Source of the DNA: Hyaloperonospora brassicae
Taxonomy: Eukaryota; Oomycota; Peronosporomycetes; Peronosporales; Peronosporaceae
Assembly (NCBI GenBank): GCA_947650285.1
Contig: CANTFL010000144.1
Location: forward strand, 620,001 to 684,000
Direction of reading: 5' to 3'
Length of the DNA stretch: 64,000 bases
In this document: piece after piece, positions 25,926 through 36,256 of the stretch
Numbering within the stretch: position 1 is the first letter of the stretch
How the letters are laid out: the number at the start of each line of letters is the position of its first letter
Notes under the pieces: model-generated
What the model saw: the letters and a program-made list of their open reading frames with translations, nothing else
What the model was told of the DNA's origin: nothing
The model's database searches: none
Program-made: the position numbers and the translations under genes

Positions 25926-27829
25926 GCTTCACAATATTCATCAATATTTACCTCAATAAGGAAAGTGAAGTCAGTTGGTCCACTTGTTTTTAAATGCAAA
26001 GTGAATTAAATTAAACCCCTTGTTCACAAAATCTTGTTGCTATTCTAAGTCTGCTGGATCCTCTCTGGCTTTACGTTAGCAATCGTCTCGTCCCGCATTC
26101 CTGTTCGTCTAGTCGTTCTTACATAATGCTACTAAAGTGGTAATACTGAACACGTAAATGCACATAAAATAGATGACGTGATTGCTTGGCAAGAAAGTAT
26201 GGTCGAGCCCCATCCCACCAGGACCCGACGGCGTAATTTGATCCTTTACTTCTACCGGTTCTCGAATCGGGTGACCTTTCTAATGCTGCTGCCACACCAA
26301 GCCGGTTGAGCTAAAAGTAAACTTTTTCCTGAAACATTCTACAGAGCCGTTTGTTACACAACAATAGTACATATTAAAAAGGTACTACCGTCGAAGGAGA
26401 TTGTTCAGCTCCGCTCACTTACGGTTGGTAAGGGCCAAGTTCTTAGCCAAAACAAATCACCAATTCATAGTAGAAACGCGCACGGACGATCAGCGAGTAG
26501 CTAAATGCGTTTTGTATTCCAATGTAGAAAGAGTGGTAAGAAATGGGACAATGGCAGGATTGTAAGCTTTACATTACATTCATTTTTGATTTTCCTTCTT
26601 CTTTTTTACGTGTCCATATGAAAGAATAGCCTTTCTATCCTAGGACAGTGTACGTGAGGTTGCGAGACACCTGCTTCTGCCTTAATCGGAAAAGGTACAT
26701 TGAGCTGTGTCAGTACAAGCGTACGTTGCCTTGTTACAGAGTAGGTTATGCAGTGAGTAGTTTGACACGGTACAAGAGACTAGTCCTTATGGATCTCCGA
26801 GTCATCCAGGTATCGTGCAGTTGCTATTCCGCTTACAATACAGGCGCTGTGCTTCATGAGATCACAATAATGAGAATTGATGGCTTACGAGAGCTATCCG
26901 ATTGATTGTGTCCGACATATCTATTGTCAGCATGTATCCACGAAACGACCAGTATAGCGAGCGACAATATTTGACAGCGTTATAATTTGAACATGCTTTC
27001 GCGTACTGCTGTATCAATTGGGTATCTGTACATCGTGCAAAACCTACAACTAGACCGGATAAAGGCTGTGGTCTGCCAGTCCGACGACAAGTCCAGCACT
27101 AGAGATATATGTAGCATTCCCCATCCAGACACATAATATGTATTGATTTCTTACGTGTTAAAAGGAGGAAAGGATAAAACGATTATGGACTACTAACCGT
27201 CTGCTAGGGAGTGGTATGCGCGCACCGCGCGATGCACAAGATGCATACCATCAAACAAAACGATAAAGCAGCAGCTTTTAGCGGGTGAGGACCGGACTTT
27301 GATCATACGACGTTCTTTCATTCGTAAGATGTGGATTATACCAGCTTAAATAAATTGAGGAGGCCTACATAACTCGGTTCAGAGATCAATCGTGTAAATC
27401 GACAGGGCATCTACATGGTCGTGCAAAGCGTGGCCACAAGAGATTGCATAAAGAAAGTCACAAGCTTGTGGTAATGACATGAGAAATCTACCATCACTCA
27501 TATATCAATTGAGGATAAGTTTGCGTACAAGTAGGAGCCGATATCTGTCACTCGTCACCTGTCACCCGTCGGCAGATAAAGTACAAGTTAGTTACTTTTG
27601 CTAACGATACACATTGTTGAAGCAATTTAGGCGGGCAAGTGGCTCGTACCGACAACGACCGACCCCAACAACTGAATCGCGGAAAATGGAGTGATGCTAG
27701 GTGATTAAGACCTTAGTACACACAATGCGACCATGCAGGATGTTCTGAACAACGGCGTATACAAGTAAATATACGCGATCATGTTCATAACGCTAGTGAC
27801 ATCAGCATTCAGGTCCTTGGCAGAGCGTA
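25926..27829. other. AT-rich DNA without recognisable gene
   Basis: Short frames only. Probably decayed repeats; nothing assignable. Confidence 0.5.
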
Positions 27830-28663
27830 CATACCCTAGTTTTCTGGCAGATATTCAAATCATACTTCCCAAACAGTCGTCTCAAAAGATTTCATGGATT
27901 AGTTTCAGGTCTTTGCAAAGATGATGCTGTCGCAAGTACATGTTTCATTGCATCGGGTCATAAGTGACTCTCAATCGGGATTTGTTCCAAGGCAAGACAT
28001 GATCATGACGGCGACGATGATGACGACAGCATAGCAAATGACAGAGAATTAGTAATGTGACTTAGCAGCGACCCACATTTGGTGTACTTCCCGGTTGGCT
28101 TCTTGAAGACATACGACACCGTGGATCGAGATTGCAAGAATATAACTATACGTCGTTTTATATTGAGGTGGGCGTCACCTACTTTATCCGGCTTATACAC
28201 GACACCCACGTTTGTCATCAGCCAGGCCATTCCAAAAAAAATATTGGTAGGATATAGTAGTAGTCAGGGCTGCCCAATAGCACACCCATTTTTTGTTCAG
28301 CTGTTGTTAGAGACGCTAAAGCTGCAATTCATGAGGAACCTCATCTTACCTGTCATTGTTTCAGGGTAGTCGGGAGAGACTCAACTCTATCGTCGCTTAT
28401 TACCAATCACGTTTATATTTGAAGAGCAGATCACTTACTTTATGCTCCCAACACTGGTCAAGAACTATAGGCCCCTCCGGGACCTATGTGATCAACTGGC
28501 AAATCTTCAGCTTATTTTTGGAGTAAGCAACTAATTTGCACAGCTCAAGGGTTTGGCTGCCTTCCCTTGTATATCATAACTAATTGGTATACGGTGTACG
28601 TCATCGGAGCTGGCAAATTCGTTGGACACCAAAGAATTGCAGGATCCCGATGCAATTTATCAC
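27830..28663 (+). pseudogene. LINE reverse-transcriptase relic, left part
   Basis: Broken frames on plus, read together, give the order of a non-LTR reverse transcriptase: SDSQSGFVPRQDM (compare the SQxGFVPGR motif), then LKTYDTVDRDCK (the FxKAYDxVxR motif), then SSSQGCPIAHPFFVQLLLE (the QGCPLSPxLF motif), then LVKNYRPLRDLCDQLANLQL. Multiple stops and frame changes make it dead. The Ty3/gypsy element is inserted in it at 28664, and reading seems to resume at 36653 (VSNRDIILNYIVL). Established for the family: these motifs flank the catalytic YADD box, which is not intact here. Confidence 0.72.
28659..28663. repeat. Target-site duplication, left copy (ATCAC)
   Basis: ATCAC directly precedes the 5' LTR and is repeated exactly at 36648-36652 after the 3' LTR, as expected for a 5-bp staggered integrase cut. 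Confidence 0.95.
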
Positions 28664-29054
28664 TGTAACGGGGCAGCCCGTTACATGAAATTGTCACTTT
28701 AAGGAAAGTGACAATAAAGAATATAAAGATGGATATTCTTTAAAACAATATCACCAAAGTGGTGATATTAAAGGGTCGACCAAAGGGTCTGTTCATTGGT
28801 TGATATCGTGATGATATCAACCCACCAATCGCCGCAAGACGCGCGCAATGAGTGGTGACGAGACGTCACCATACATGCAGTTATATTAGTATAATTGAAT
28901 TAAGTCAAACGAAGAGACAGTAGTTTAAAGACTTAATTTATTAATATAACAGTTCTACTTTTACCCTACCTACGCTTCCTCGCTTGCCACGTGTACGTCT
29001 GTCGGGGCACTCAAAACCCTTGCGTTAAGTTACGCAAGGGTGTGCCCCGTTACA
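28664..29054 (+). repeat. 5' LTR, 391 bp
   Basis: Ends TGTAACGGGG...CCCCGTTACA (10-bp terminal inverted repeat). Inside lies a series of perfect hairpins: 28664-28685, 28691-28714, 28716-28741, 28747-28769, 28798-28822, 28854-28870, 28880-28950 and 29004-29048. Confidence 0.97.
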
Positions 29055-29056
29055 CC

Positions 29057-29064
29057 TGGTAGCA
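29057..29064 (+). promoter_or_regulatory. Primer-binding site (initiator tRNA-Met type)
   Basis: TGGTAGCA, two bases after the 5' LTR. It complements the TGCTACCA 3' end typical of eukaryotic initiator tRNA-Met. Also present in the left-edge copy. Confidence 0.8.
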
Positions 29065-29098
29065 CTTTGTAGTCCTTCCAAGGACCACATCATCCAAC

Positions 29099-30253
29099 AT
29101 GAACATGTTGGATGAAGAAGACACCTTTCACGCCACGCGTGAAGGGTTTACCCATTTGAGTGACATCGAATGGGGTGCGGTAGAACGAATGAGTTCTACC
29201 GTAGGCGAACTCGTCGTCAGCACCATGTTGGAGTCTCTAGACAGAGACCAACAACATGCCGCTATCGCCAAGTTCATTCAGAATGAACTTGCTCTCGAGA
29301 GGGAGAAAGTAGCCTTGCTTCACCAGCAAGGCTCTCAACAGGCCGAGCAGTTGAGAGAACTCGGTGCTCAACAGATGGAGCTGTTGAGACAGCAGCAATT
29401 CCATGCTGCTGTGGGCGGGACGGCGCATGCGCGTCGTCCCGAAGTCATGAAAGTCGACATCTCCAAGTACAGTGGAGTCCCGGAGGACTCCCTGTTACTA
29501 TGGTTTGTCGAACTCGACAGAGCCCTAAGGGCTCGTCGCGTCGAAGATGAGCAAATGAAACTCACATTTGCTCAGACCCAATTGGCAGGGCGTGCCAAAA
29601 CTTGGTCCCTGGGACTCGAGAGTAGCGACCCAAATGTGTTTAGGTTGCTAGATGACTTCAAGTCCCGGCTCAGACAAACGTTTGAGCCGCCACGTGCTGA
29701 GTTCAGGGCTCGCTCAGAGCTCCTGAAACTCAAGCAGGGTAAGCGTGATGTGCACGCTTACGCACAACATATACGACTCCTTGCGAGTAGTATAACTGCC
29801 AACCCAGTACATGAACACACGTTGATTACGGTGTTCATGCAAGGGCTCGCGGAAGGGCCCGTCAGGAGCCACCTGTTCCGCCTTGAGCTGAATACGCTTG
29901 AAGAAGCGATATCAGCCGCGGAACAGGAAGACTTTAGCATGAGACAGGCTCATGCTAGCTCAAACTCTTACCGTCCACCGAGACGACAAGAGATCGGAGG
30001 TCCAGAACCAATGGACCCCTGCTATGTTGAGAGCGAGAGACCTCGCTCTACAAACAACAAGCGATTGCAGAGGTGCAATCGCTGTCAGAAGTTAGGGCAC
30101 TACGCATACGAGTGTAGTGCTCCACGCCCAGTACCAAACAGTATTGAGCGAAATGGACGACCTTTTGCCAGAAAGGGCAATGGGCGTGGGTCCAGCGCTG
30201 TTGCGAAGCCGCAACAGCGAGACGGACCATCAAAAAATGGTCGGGGTCAGTAG
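29099..30253 (+). CDS. gag: Gag of the Ty3/gypsy element
   Basis: 384 residues, ATG at 29099 (MNMLDEEDTFHATREGF). It forms the capsid of the intracellular particle and binds element RNA. A Gln/Glu-rich coiled-coil-like stretch (about residues 60-105) precedes the gag core (LWFVELDRALRARRVEDEQ; LEREQ-like helices; AYAQHIRLLASSI; VFMQGLAEGPVRSHLF). A CCHC zinc knuckle CNRCQKLGHYAYEC lies near residues 328-341 (C-x2-C-x4-H-x4-C). The tail is basic and Gly/Arg-rich. The frame is intact. The start codon lies inside an 11-bp perfect stem (29091-29101 with 29104-29114). Pol follows in another frame. Confidence 0.93.
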   Translation: MNMLDEEDTFHATREGFTHLSDIEWGAVERMSSTVGELVVSTMLESLDRDQQHAAIAKFIQNELALEREKVALLHQQGSQQAEQLRELGAQQMELLRQQQFHAAVGGTAHARRPEVMKVDISKYSGVPEDSLLLWFVELDRALRARRVEDEQMKLTFAQTQLAGRAKTWSLGLESSDPNVFRLLDDFKSRLRQTFEPPRAEFRARSELLKLKQGKRDVHAYAQHIRLLASSITANPVHEHTLITVFMQGLAEGPVRSHLFRLELNTLEEAISAAEQEDFSMRQAHASSNSYRPPRRQEIGGPEPMDPCYVESERPRSTNNKRLQRCNRCQKLGHYAYECSAPRPVPNSIERNGRPFARKGNGRGSSAVAKPQQRDGPSKNGRGQ

Positions 30254-30303
30254 GGGCGGAGCGCCCTACTGATCCAGCAACCTCAAGAGAATTTGCAAAT
30301 CTC

Positions 30304-31152
30304 TTGACGAAAGTTGCTCCAGATACACAATCGTTGTGTGTCTCTGCACCTGGTGATGACGTTTCGCTCATCACCTTGAAGTTGGAAGCGACAAATGATT
30401 TGTCGCTTCGTGCCCTAGTAGACTGTGGGGCGTCGAACAATTTTGTTCGTCGCCAGTCACTAGAGGGTCGTAGGCTCAAGTTCGTTGAGCGCGACATTCC
30501 CCTCACAAGGATGACGGTGCGCCTTGCAACAGGCGCATCGATAACCGTTGAGAAACGTGTAGTAGGAATCCACTACACGTTAGAGGGCGAACAGTACGAT
30601 GATGACTTCATCGTACTAGATCTGGATGACAAATTTGATGTCATCCTGGGATTACCTTGGCTCAGAAAGTACGAGCCAAGAGTGAGCTGGCAGCATCGAT
30701 CCGTGAAGATGCCTGCTGCTTGTTCATCAGATGGCCATCTGATGAACATCTTGGAGCGTCCACAAGCGTGTGGATGTTCTGCGAGTGAGTGCGATGGCCT
30801 CACTTGCGGTACGGTCGTTAGCACGACTGCACAAGATCACAGTGTAGTTGATCACTACACTGTGGAGCAAGCTCCCGGCGGCTGTACAGAAGTACAGGCT
30901 GCGCCGAAGGTCCACCACTCGAATAAGTCGAGTGGACCGGGACATGGATGCATGCCTAGCGGGCAGCATCTTAGAAGAAAGAAGTCTGTTGCCCCCAAGG
31001 GGCAACATGAAAATCCTAGGTCGACTGGAGAGTCGACCGTAGAGGATCGGTTCCTGACTGTGGTTGCACAGCCACAGTCGGAAGACGTCGAGGGAATAAG
31101 TCCCCACGTACTTGAGGAAGGAATTCCTCAAGAGTCGCTTGCTGAGGGATAA
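30304..31152 (+). CDS. Retropepsin-like protease region of pol
   Basis: 282-codon open frame in a different frame from gag, with no good ATG, so expression as a gag-pol fusion by frameshift or bypass is likely. The active-site motif is ALVDCGASNNFV (DCGAS, where retropepsins usually have D-S/T-G-A) at about residues 36-47. Later come IVLDLDDKFDVILGLPWL, the usual flap-distal ILGLPWL block, and YEPRVSW. A long linker follows with Ser/Gly/His-rich sequence. It ends at TAA 31150-31152, and TAG follows in frame at 31183-31185. Confidence 0.85.
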   Translation: MTKVAPDTQSLCVSAPGDDVSLITLKLEATNDLSLRALVDCGASNNFVRRQSLEGRRLKFVERDIPLTRMTVRLATGASITVEKRVVGIHYTLEGEQYDDDFIVLDLDDKFDVILGLPWLRKYEPRVSWQHRSVKMPAACSSDGHLMNILERPQACGCSASECDGLTCGTVVSTTAQDHSVVDHYTVEQAPGGCTEVQAAPKVHHSNKSSGPGHGCMPSGQHLRRKKSVAPKGQHENPRSTGESTVEDRFLTVVAQPQSEDVEGISPHVLEEGIPQESLAEG

Positions 31153-31200
31153 GGCCCTCAGCAACCTGTGGAAGCAAGTTCCTAGGAAGAAACCGAGACG

Positions 31201-34167
31201 TTGAACGTCTTGGTTAATGACGGATCAAGCGTAGGCGCTTATACGCTTGATCTGATTGTGCCTCCGAAGTTGACTTCGGAGATAACTCAGTTGCCAACGC
31301 TAGAACCGAAACGGTTCTTGCGTGATCTGCGTAGTGGCAAAGTCAAGCAGATCTGCATACTCGTCACAGAGGACGAGTATGTGACCGACATTCGGTCGGC
31401 AACAGTATTTGCTGAGAACGAACGGGTTCTCAGCAGCTCATCGATGGACGAAAGTGTCCTCGATGAGAAGACTCGGATTGAGCGATACGCGTCTCAATCC
31501 TGGGAGTCACTTCAGGCAAATCCTTTGTATAAGGATTTGATCGAATTCAGGGATGTGTTCCCTGAATCCGTACCTTGCGAGTTGCCTAAGGACAAAGGCA
31601 CTCGACACGAGATCGAGCTCAAACCGGGCTCGAAATACTGTGTCATGAAGCAGTGGCCACTGCCTCGTGAACAAGTGATAGCGATCGACAAGTTCTTTGC
31701 CGATCGCTTAGCAGCGGGCCATGTGAGGGAATCAACATCCCCTCACAGCTCTCCGACCTTCTGTGTGCGAAAGGCCACAGGAGGGTGGCGGATAGTGCAC
31801 GCATTCAACAAGTTGAATGCTGCAACGGTACCGGCTCAGACGCCGATACCGAGGAAGGACGTAATCATAGATGGTATGTCAAAGAGTACCATCTTTTCGT
31901 CCATGGATCTGATGGATGGATTCTATCAGATCCTGATGCGTGAACGGGACGTCCCGTTCACGGCATTGAGTACCCCCAGCGGGATGCTGTGGGAGTGGCT
32001 AGTGATGCCACAGGGGCTGAGTAATGCCCCTGCAACATTCAACAGATGTGTAACAAATCTGTTGAGACCGGTGCGAGACTTCGCACCGAGTTACTTCGAC
32101 GATGTGTTCGTCCATAGCCGGGCTATGGACGGAAAGACGGACGTTGAAGTTCACAGAACTCACGTTCGTCAGGTTCTTCAACTTATGCGCAAGCATAAGT
32201 TGTACGCCAACCTCAAGAAGTGTATATTCGCGGCTAGCGAAATACCACTTCTTGGGTGCATCGTGGGTAAACACGGCGTACGCCCTGATCCCGAAAAGAT
32301 CAAGGCGATCACCGACTGGCCAGTGCCAGTCGATGTCAAGGGACTAAGGAAGTTCCTTGGTCTTGCGGCGTACTTGCACAAGTACTCGCGCAACTACGCC
32401 GAGATGACTGTTCATCTTTCTTGCTTGCTCAAGAAAAATGTCAAGTGGTCATGGAACGCTGAGTGCCAGCGTTCCTTTGAAGGTATCAAGCGGAGCTTGA
32501 TGCAATCGCCGATCTTGGCGATTGCAGATCAGGACAGACCATTTCATGTGGTCTGTGACGCCAGCGATTTTGCAATCGGCTGTGCGTTAATGCAATTTGA
32601 TGCAGATGGCGCAGAGCGCGTCATCTGTTATCAGTCGCGTCAGCTGCAGGCAGCTGAGCGCAATTACCCAGTGCATGACAAGGAACTCCTTGCCATGAAG
32701 TACGCACTGGCTAAGTTTCGCGTCTATCTCTTGGGAGATAGACCGTTTATTGTCTATACGGACCATGCGTCACTACGCACGGCCGTAAACAGCCCACACC
32801 TCTCGCAAAGAATGGCGAGGTGGCTGTCTCTCTTCGCGGAGTATAACTTCTCCGTGGAGTATAAACCAGGACGACTCAATGTCGTCGCTGATGCGCTTTC
32901 GCGCCGGCCCGATTTCGAGCCGGACGCACAATCCAACAGTGAGGATAAGCCCACTGTTGCGACACTGACAGCCAGTGTCCCGTCGTCAAGCTTACTTGAC
33001 GACGTACGAAAGGCATACGCGGAAGATAAGGATCTTCTGCGATTGATGGATCATCTGGTGGATCCATCCAGTAAATCCTTGAAGAATTTACCGGCTTTGT
33101 ACCGATCCTCATCGGATCGGTACACAACGCGTAACGGACTGTTATATTATACAGCCGTTGACGGCGACACGCCTCGTGTCGTCGTACCCGCTCATCATGA
33201 TTTGCGGTTGCGCATCATGTACGAGTGTCACGATGCCCCAACAAGCGGCCATCGTGGAAGGGAAAAGACTTACCTCACGGTAAGTCGTGACTTTTACTGG
33301 CCCCGCCAGTATCAGTTTGTTCGCAAGTATATACGTGCTTGCGAAGTTTGTCAACGGGTGAAGCCTAGTCCTTCATCCCGTGCGCCATTGCAGCCTCTGC
33401 CTGTTCCGACAGAGTGCTGGCAGTCCGTTTCAATGGACTTCGTCTTCGGGTTTCCCGAAGACGCTCACAAGAATAATGGTATTCTTGTGTTTGTAGACCG
33501 ATTCAGCAAGATGGTCCATCTTGCTGCTGTCCCTGAGTCAATCAAGGCTCAAGGTTGTGCTCGTGTCTTTCTAGACACGGTCTTTAGACTCCACGGGTTA
33601 CCCCGTGAGCTCGTATCCGACCGTGACCCTCGGTTCACGGCGGAATTTTGGCAAACCGTGTTCCATACTCTCGGAACACGATTGAAGATGTCCACTTCTG
33701 ACCATCCAGAAACAGATGGTCAGACGGAACGTGCGAACCGTGTCCTCGAAGAGATTCTTCGAGGATATGTCCACTCGTTTCCGAGTTGGAGCGAATTCCT
33801 ACCCATGGTGGAATTCGCCATCAATAATTCGGTGCATGCTTCAACACAGCACACACCGTTTTACGTGAATGGCCTACGCCATCCACGAGTGCCCACCCTT
33901 ATAGAGTGTAACTCTTGGATAAGGGGGGAGGGACTCGCTCGAGCAAAAACCGTTTTGGCTCTTGCTCATCACGTGTCGACGCAAACGTCGTCACGTATGA
34001 TGCCGATGTCGATCAAGTCGACATCGATGAAGAAGATCATCTCAATAATAGCGAAGACGCTATTATTGATTCGGATGATGATGACGATGCTGGTATATTC
34101 AGCATCGCCAACGATTATGTCAGCGAGGAAGAAGACAACCTCGCTGAAGAAGAGAGCAATCTCTTAG
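31201..34167 (+). CDS. pol: Reverse transcriptase, RNase H and integrase of pol
   Basis: 988-codon open frame, same frame as the protease region but separated from it by two stops. Reverse transcriptase: FCVRKATGGWRIVHAFNKLN, FSSMDLMDGFYQI, MPQGLSNAPATFNRCV and YFDDVFVHS (catalytic F-D-D). RNase H: FHVVCDASDFAIGCALMQFD, YPVHDKELLAMKYAL and VYTDHASL; it ends VVADALSRRPD. Integrase: the His-Cys zinc site runs from HDAPTSGHRGREKTY to CEVCQRVK; the catalytic D-D-E lies in SVSMDFVFGFP, LVSDRDPRF and GQTERANRVLEEIL. All catalytic acids are visible. After [10 protein letters not shown] (about 33925) the frame leaves the expected integrase sequence, which continues in the overlapping frame from about 33915; the remaining codons to 34167 look out of frame. 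A G6 run at the switch point makes a single-base indel likely. Confidence 0.93.
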   Translation: MNVLVNDGSSVGAYTLDLIVPPKLTSEITQLPTLEPKRFLRDLRSGKVKQICILVTEDEYVTDIRSATVFAENERVLSSSSMDESVLDEKTRIERYASQSWESLQANPLYKDLIEFRDVFPESVPCELPKDKGTRHEIELKPGSKYCVMKQWPLPREQVIAIDKFFADRLAAGHVRESTSPHSSPTFCVRKATGGWRIVHAFNKLNAATVPAQTPIPRKDVIIDGMSKSTIFSSMDLMDGFYQILMRERDVPFTALSTPSGMLWEWLVMPQGLSNAPATFNRCVTNLLRPVRDFAPSYFDDVFVHSRAMDGKTDVEVHRTHVRQVLQLMRKHKLYANLKKCIFAASEIPLLGCIVGKHGVRPDPEKIKAITDWPVPVDVKGLRKFLGLAAYLHKYSRNYAEMTVHLSCLLKKNVKWSWNAECQRSFEGIKRSLMQSPILAIADQDRPFHVVCDASDFAIGCALMQFDADGAERVICYQSRQLQAAERNYPVHDKELLAMKYALAKFRVYLLGDRPFIVYTDHASLRTAVNSPHLSQRMARWLSLFAEYNFSVEYKPGRLNVVADALSRRPDFEPDAQSNSEDKPTVATLTASVPSSSLLDDVRKAYAEDKDLLRLMDHLVDPSSKSLKNLPALYRSSSDRYTTRNGLLYYTAVDGDTPRVVVPAHHDLRLRIMYECHDAPTSGHRGREKTYLTVSRDFYWPRQYQFVRKYIRACEVCQRVKPSPSSRAPLQPLPVPTECWQSVSMDFVFGFPEDAHKNNGILVFVDRFSKMVHLAAVPESIKAQGCARVFLDTVFRLHGLPRELVSDRDPRFTAEFWQTVFHTLGTRLKMSTSDHPETDGQTERANRVLEEILRGYVHSFPSWSEFLPMVEFAINNSVHASTQHTPFYVNGLRHPRVPTLIECNSWIRGEGLARAKTVLALAHHVSTQTSSRMMPMSIKSTSMKKIISIIAKTLLLIRMMMTMLVYSASPTIMSARKKTTSLKKRAIS

Positions 34168-35147
34168 CAGTGCGCACGAAGCGCACTGCCAGACAAAACA
34201 AAGAGTCAGCAGAGAACTTCCTGCTGACTCGAGAAGCGGTAGTCCGTTTCGTTCAGGACTCCATCGCAAATGCGGTGGACCGTCAGAAACGGAACGCAGA
34301 CAAGAATGGAAGAGCAAATGTTCTTTCATTTAAGGTTAACGACCTAGTACTACTGTCAACGGTAAACCTACCTGGACATGCAGTCACTAGTGTCGGCAGT
34401 AGCAAACTACTGCCGAAATACATTGGGCCATTTCGAGTGTTGCATCGCAAGGGCAATGCATACACACTCGAATTGCCACGTAAGATGCGCACGCATCCTA
34501 CGTTTTACGTGGGGAGGCTCAGGTCGTACTGTCAGTACGAGCCTTCTTCTTCCGATGAAGATAGCCCCCACGTTCAAGAACATCCATCAAGTTCTTGCGT
34601 TCGCGCTCCAGACGATCCGTCTGGTCGCGCAGATATGATACCTCGGAACTCAACCGAGATATCTCCCCGCGAGCTGTCGCCAGCTCGCCGAATAGGGAGC
34701 GGACATCCCGCTCGACCTGAAGCTGCGCCGTGGCATAATCGGCGCGATCCCTCGCCCGATCAGCCTCGTGACCCTTGCGGTTCTTCCGCACGGTATCGGT
34801 CAAAGCGTAGCGCCGATCGCGCTCGTGCTTCAAGTCATCGCGCAATTCATCGATTGCGCGATCCATCTCGTAAGGGTCGAGATGGTGAACAGAATCATCT
34901 GGAGGAGGTCTTTCCTCCTCCACCACATCCTTTGGTGGATGCTCACGGTGATCAACGCTTTCTAGTGGAGCGTATCTTGAATCACCGTGACGATTCAGGA
35001 TCAAGGACGAGCTACCTCGTCCAGTGGCGGGGGTATCCACCCTCTTGGAACAGCTGGGAGCCCCGCTCTCAGCTGTTGATGGATGTTGAAGGTCTCGTCC
35101 GCCAGTATGACGAGACCCATCCGATGAGTCCTGTGGCCCATCGGTAA
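33915..35147 (+). CDS. Integrase C-terminus and chromodomain (second pol frame)
   Basis: 410-codon open frame. It starts with a Gly/Ser/Asp/Glu-rich linker, then [19 protein letters not shown] and the integrase C-terminal GPF/Y-type module ([43 protein letters not shown]). An Arg/Pro/Ser-rich linker (about 34540-34900) and a chromodomain follow: [32 protein letters not shown] and [10 protein letters not shown]. The chromodomain should bind modified histone tails and steer integration (known for chromoviruses). The first codon is not a real start; this is the shifted continuation of pol. The linker overlaps the antisense coiled-coil frame. Confidence 0.87.
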   Translation: MDKGGGTRSSKNRFGSCSSRVDANVVTYDADVDQVDIDEEDHLNNSEDAIIDSDDDDDAGIFSIANDYVSEEEDNLAEEESNLLAVRTKRTARQNKESAENFLLTREAVVRFVQDSIANAVDRQKRNADKNGRANVLSFKVNDLVLLSTVNLPGHAVTSVGSSKLLPKYIGPFRVLHRKGNAYTLELPRKMRTHPTFYVGRLRSYCQYEPSSSDEDSPHVQEHPSSSCVRAPDDPSGRADMIPRNSTEISPRELSPARRIGSGHPARPEAAPWHNRRDPSPDQPRDPCGSSARYRSKRSADRARASSHRAIHRLRDPSRKGRDGEQNHLEEVFPPPPHPLVDAHGDQRFLVERILNHRDDSGSRTSYLVQWRGYPPSWNSWEPRSQLLMDVEGLVRQYDETHPMSPVAHR

Positions 35148-36126
35148 ACACGCGCCCTAGGCGCTTGTAGACGGATTGCAAGTTTGCAATCGCGTCACGC
35201 ATCTCACTCGAGATATGTGCCCTTCCCCAGGGCGAATTTAGGGAATACACGTCCCTATGTGCACGCTGCGAGTTGTCAACACAACTCGCACAAGGGTCTC
35301 CCCATGTGAGGCAAGGAATGCCTGCCTCACTCGATAAACAATGCAACCGGTACCTAGCACCGGTTGGCGTTCGCCGTTCGAACCTGAGGCGTGTTGCCTC
35401 AAGTTTCTTGAGCCACCCTTCTCGTCAAAAATTCTTTACGTTTTGGACGAACGCGTTCCACGCAGCCAAAAGCGATGTTTTGTCACGCTTTTGGTTGCTG
35501 TTGTACCATCGATGTCTAAGAAAGACATCGAGATAAAAATCTTCTTCAGCGCGAAATTCCTTCGCGCTGGAACTCAAGCCGTGAAGCTCGGTTGCATCGA
35601 ATAAGGGTATTCGATGGTGTTGGCCTGTCTCGTGAGACAGGCTATTGATGAGTTGTTCGGGCAAACGCCACGGCTTCAACTCATCACGCTTCACAGTGGT
35701 ACCCTTGTCGGTACCACGGCTCCCAGATTGACGACGGCTCGCGCCATCGTCATCACGCTCGTGCGAAGACGCACGAGCCGGCGGTGGTGAAGAATAGAAC
35801 TCACCACCCTGATCATCATCATCATCACTGCCGAACAGACTGTGATGCAAATCACGAGTCCGTTCGTTCGGCAGTGGTCTTGGCGAATACTGAGGCGTCG
35901 CCGGTGAGCGAGACGCCTCTGGAGCATTGCCCGAGTCAGACACGTCTGACTCGCCAGAGTAGATGACCTCTACATCAGGGTCATCGTGCGCACGCGGTGT
36001 GATACCGCGTGCACCTGCAGCACCTGTTGCTGCAGGCGAAGAAGGGGCGGCAGACGACGAAGCGTCTGCCGCAGAGGCTTGCACAGCACCAGGCTGTGTG
36101 GGTCTTGAGTCACCTCGCATAGACAT
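34519..36126 (-). pseudogene. Antisense ORF of the element, one in-frame TGA
   Basis: From the ATG at 36126 one minus-strand frame runs 536 codons to a stop at 34519, broken only by a TGA at 35427-35425. N-terminal part: Ala/Ser/Asp-rich, with PDVEVIYSGESDVSDSG and an Asp run. Middle: WRLPEQLINSLSHETG, EEDFYLDVFLRHRWYNSNQK and LLAAWNAFVQNVKNF, then after the stop REGWLKKLEATRLRFERR. C-terminal part: a clear charged coiled coil ([38 protein letters not shown]) and a basic end RRKKKART. No family is recognised. The start is 131 bp from the 3' LTR, whose antisense strand may carry the promoter. The stop could come from a single transition. Confidence 0.65.
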
Positions 36127-36245
36127 GTTAACTATGCGAGGTCAAGCGGAAAGTGAATGGAACGGACCCAACAAGTGCTCCCTGTCCCAATGGTGGCCAA
36201 CGGGTGGCCTCCATGTTTTCGATAGTCACACGGTGACTATCAGTT

Positions 36246-36253
36246 AAGGGGGG
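36246..36253 (+). promoter_or_regulatory. Polypurine tract
   Basis: AAGGGGGG immediately before the 3' LTR, three bases from its TGTAAC start. Expected primer for plus-strand DNA synthesis. Confidence 0.85.
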
Positions 36254-36256
36254 TGA

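Noticed and set aside
26648..26905. 85-codon plus-strand frame in AT-rich DNA
   Set aside because: No motif; length expected by chance in this stretch.
34519..36126. Antisense frame as a pure artefact of palindromic DNA
   Set aside because: Inverted repeats alone do not keep one frame open for 536 codons or create a heptad-like coiled coil, so it is kept as a probable, now broken, gene with moderate confidence.
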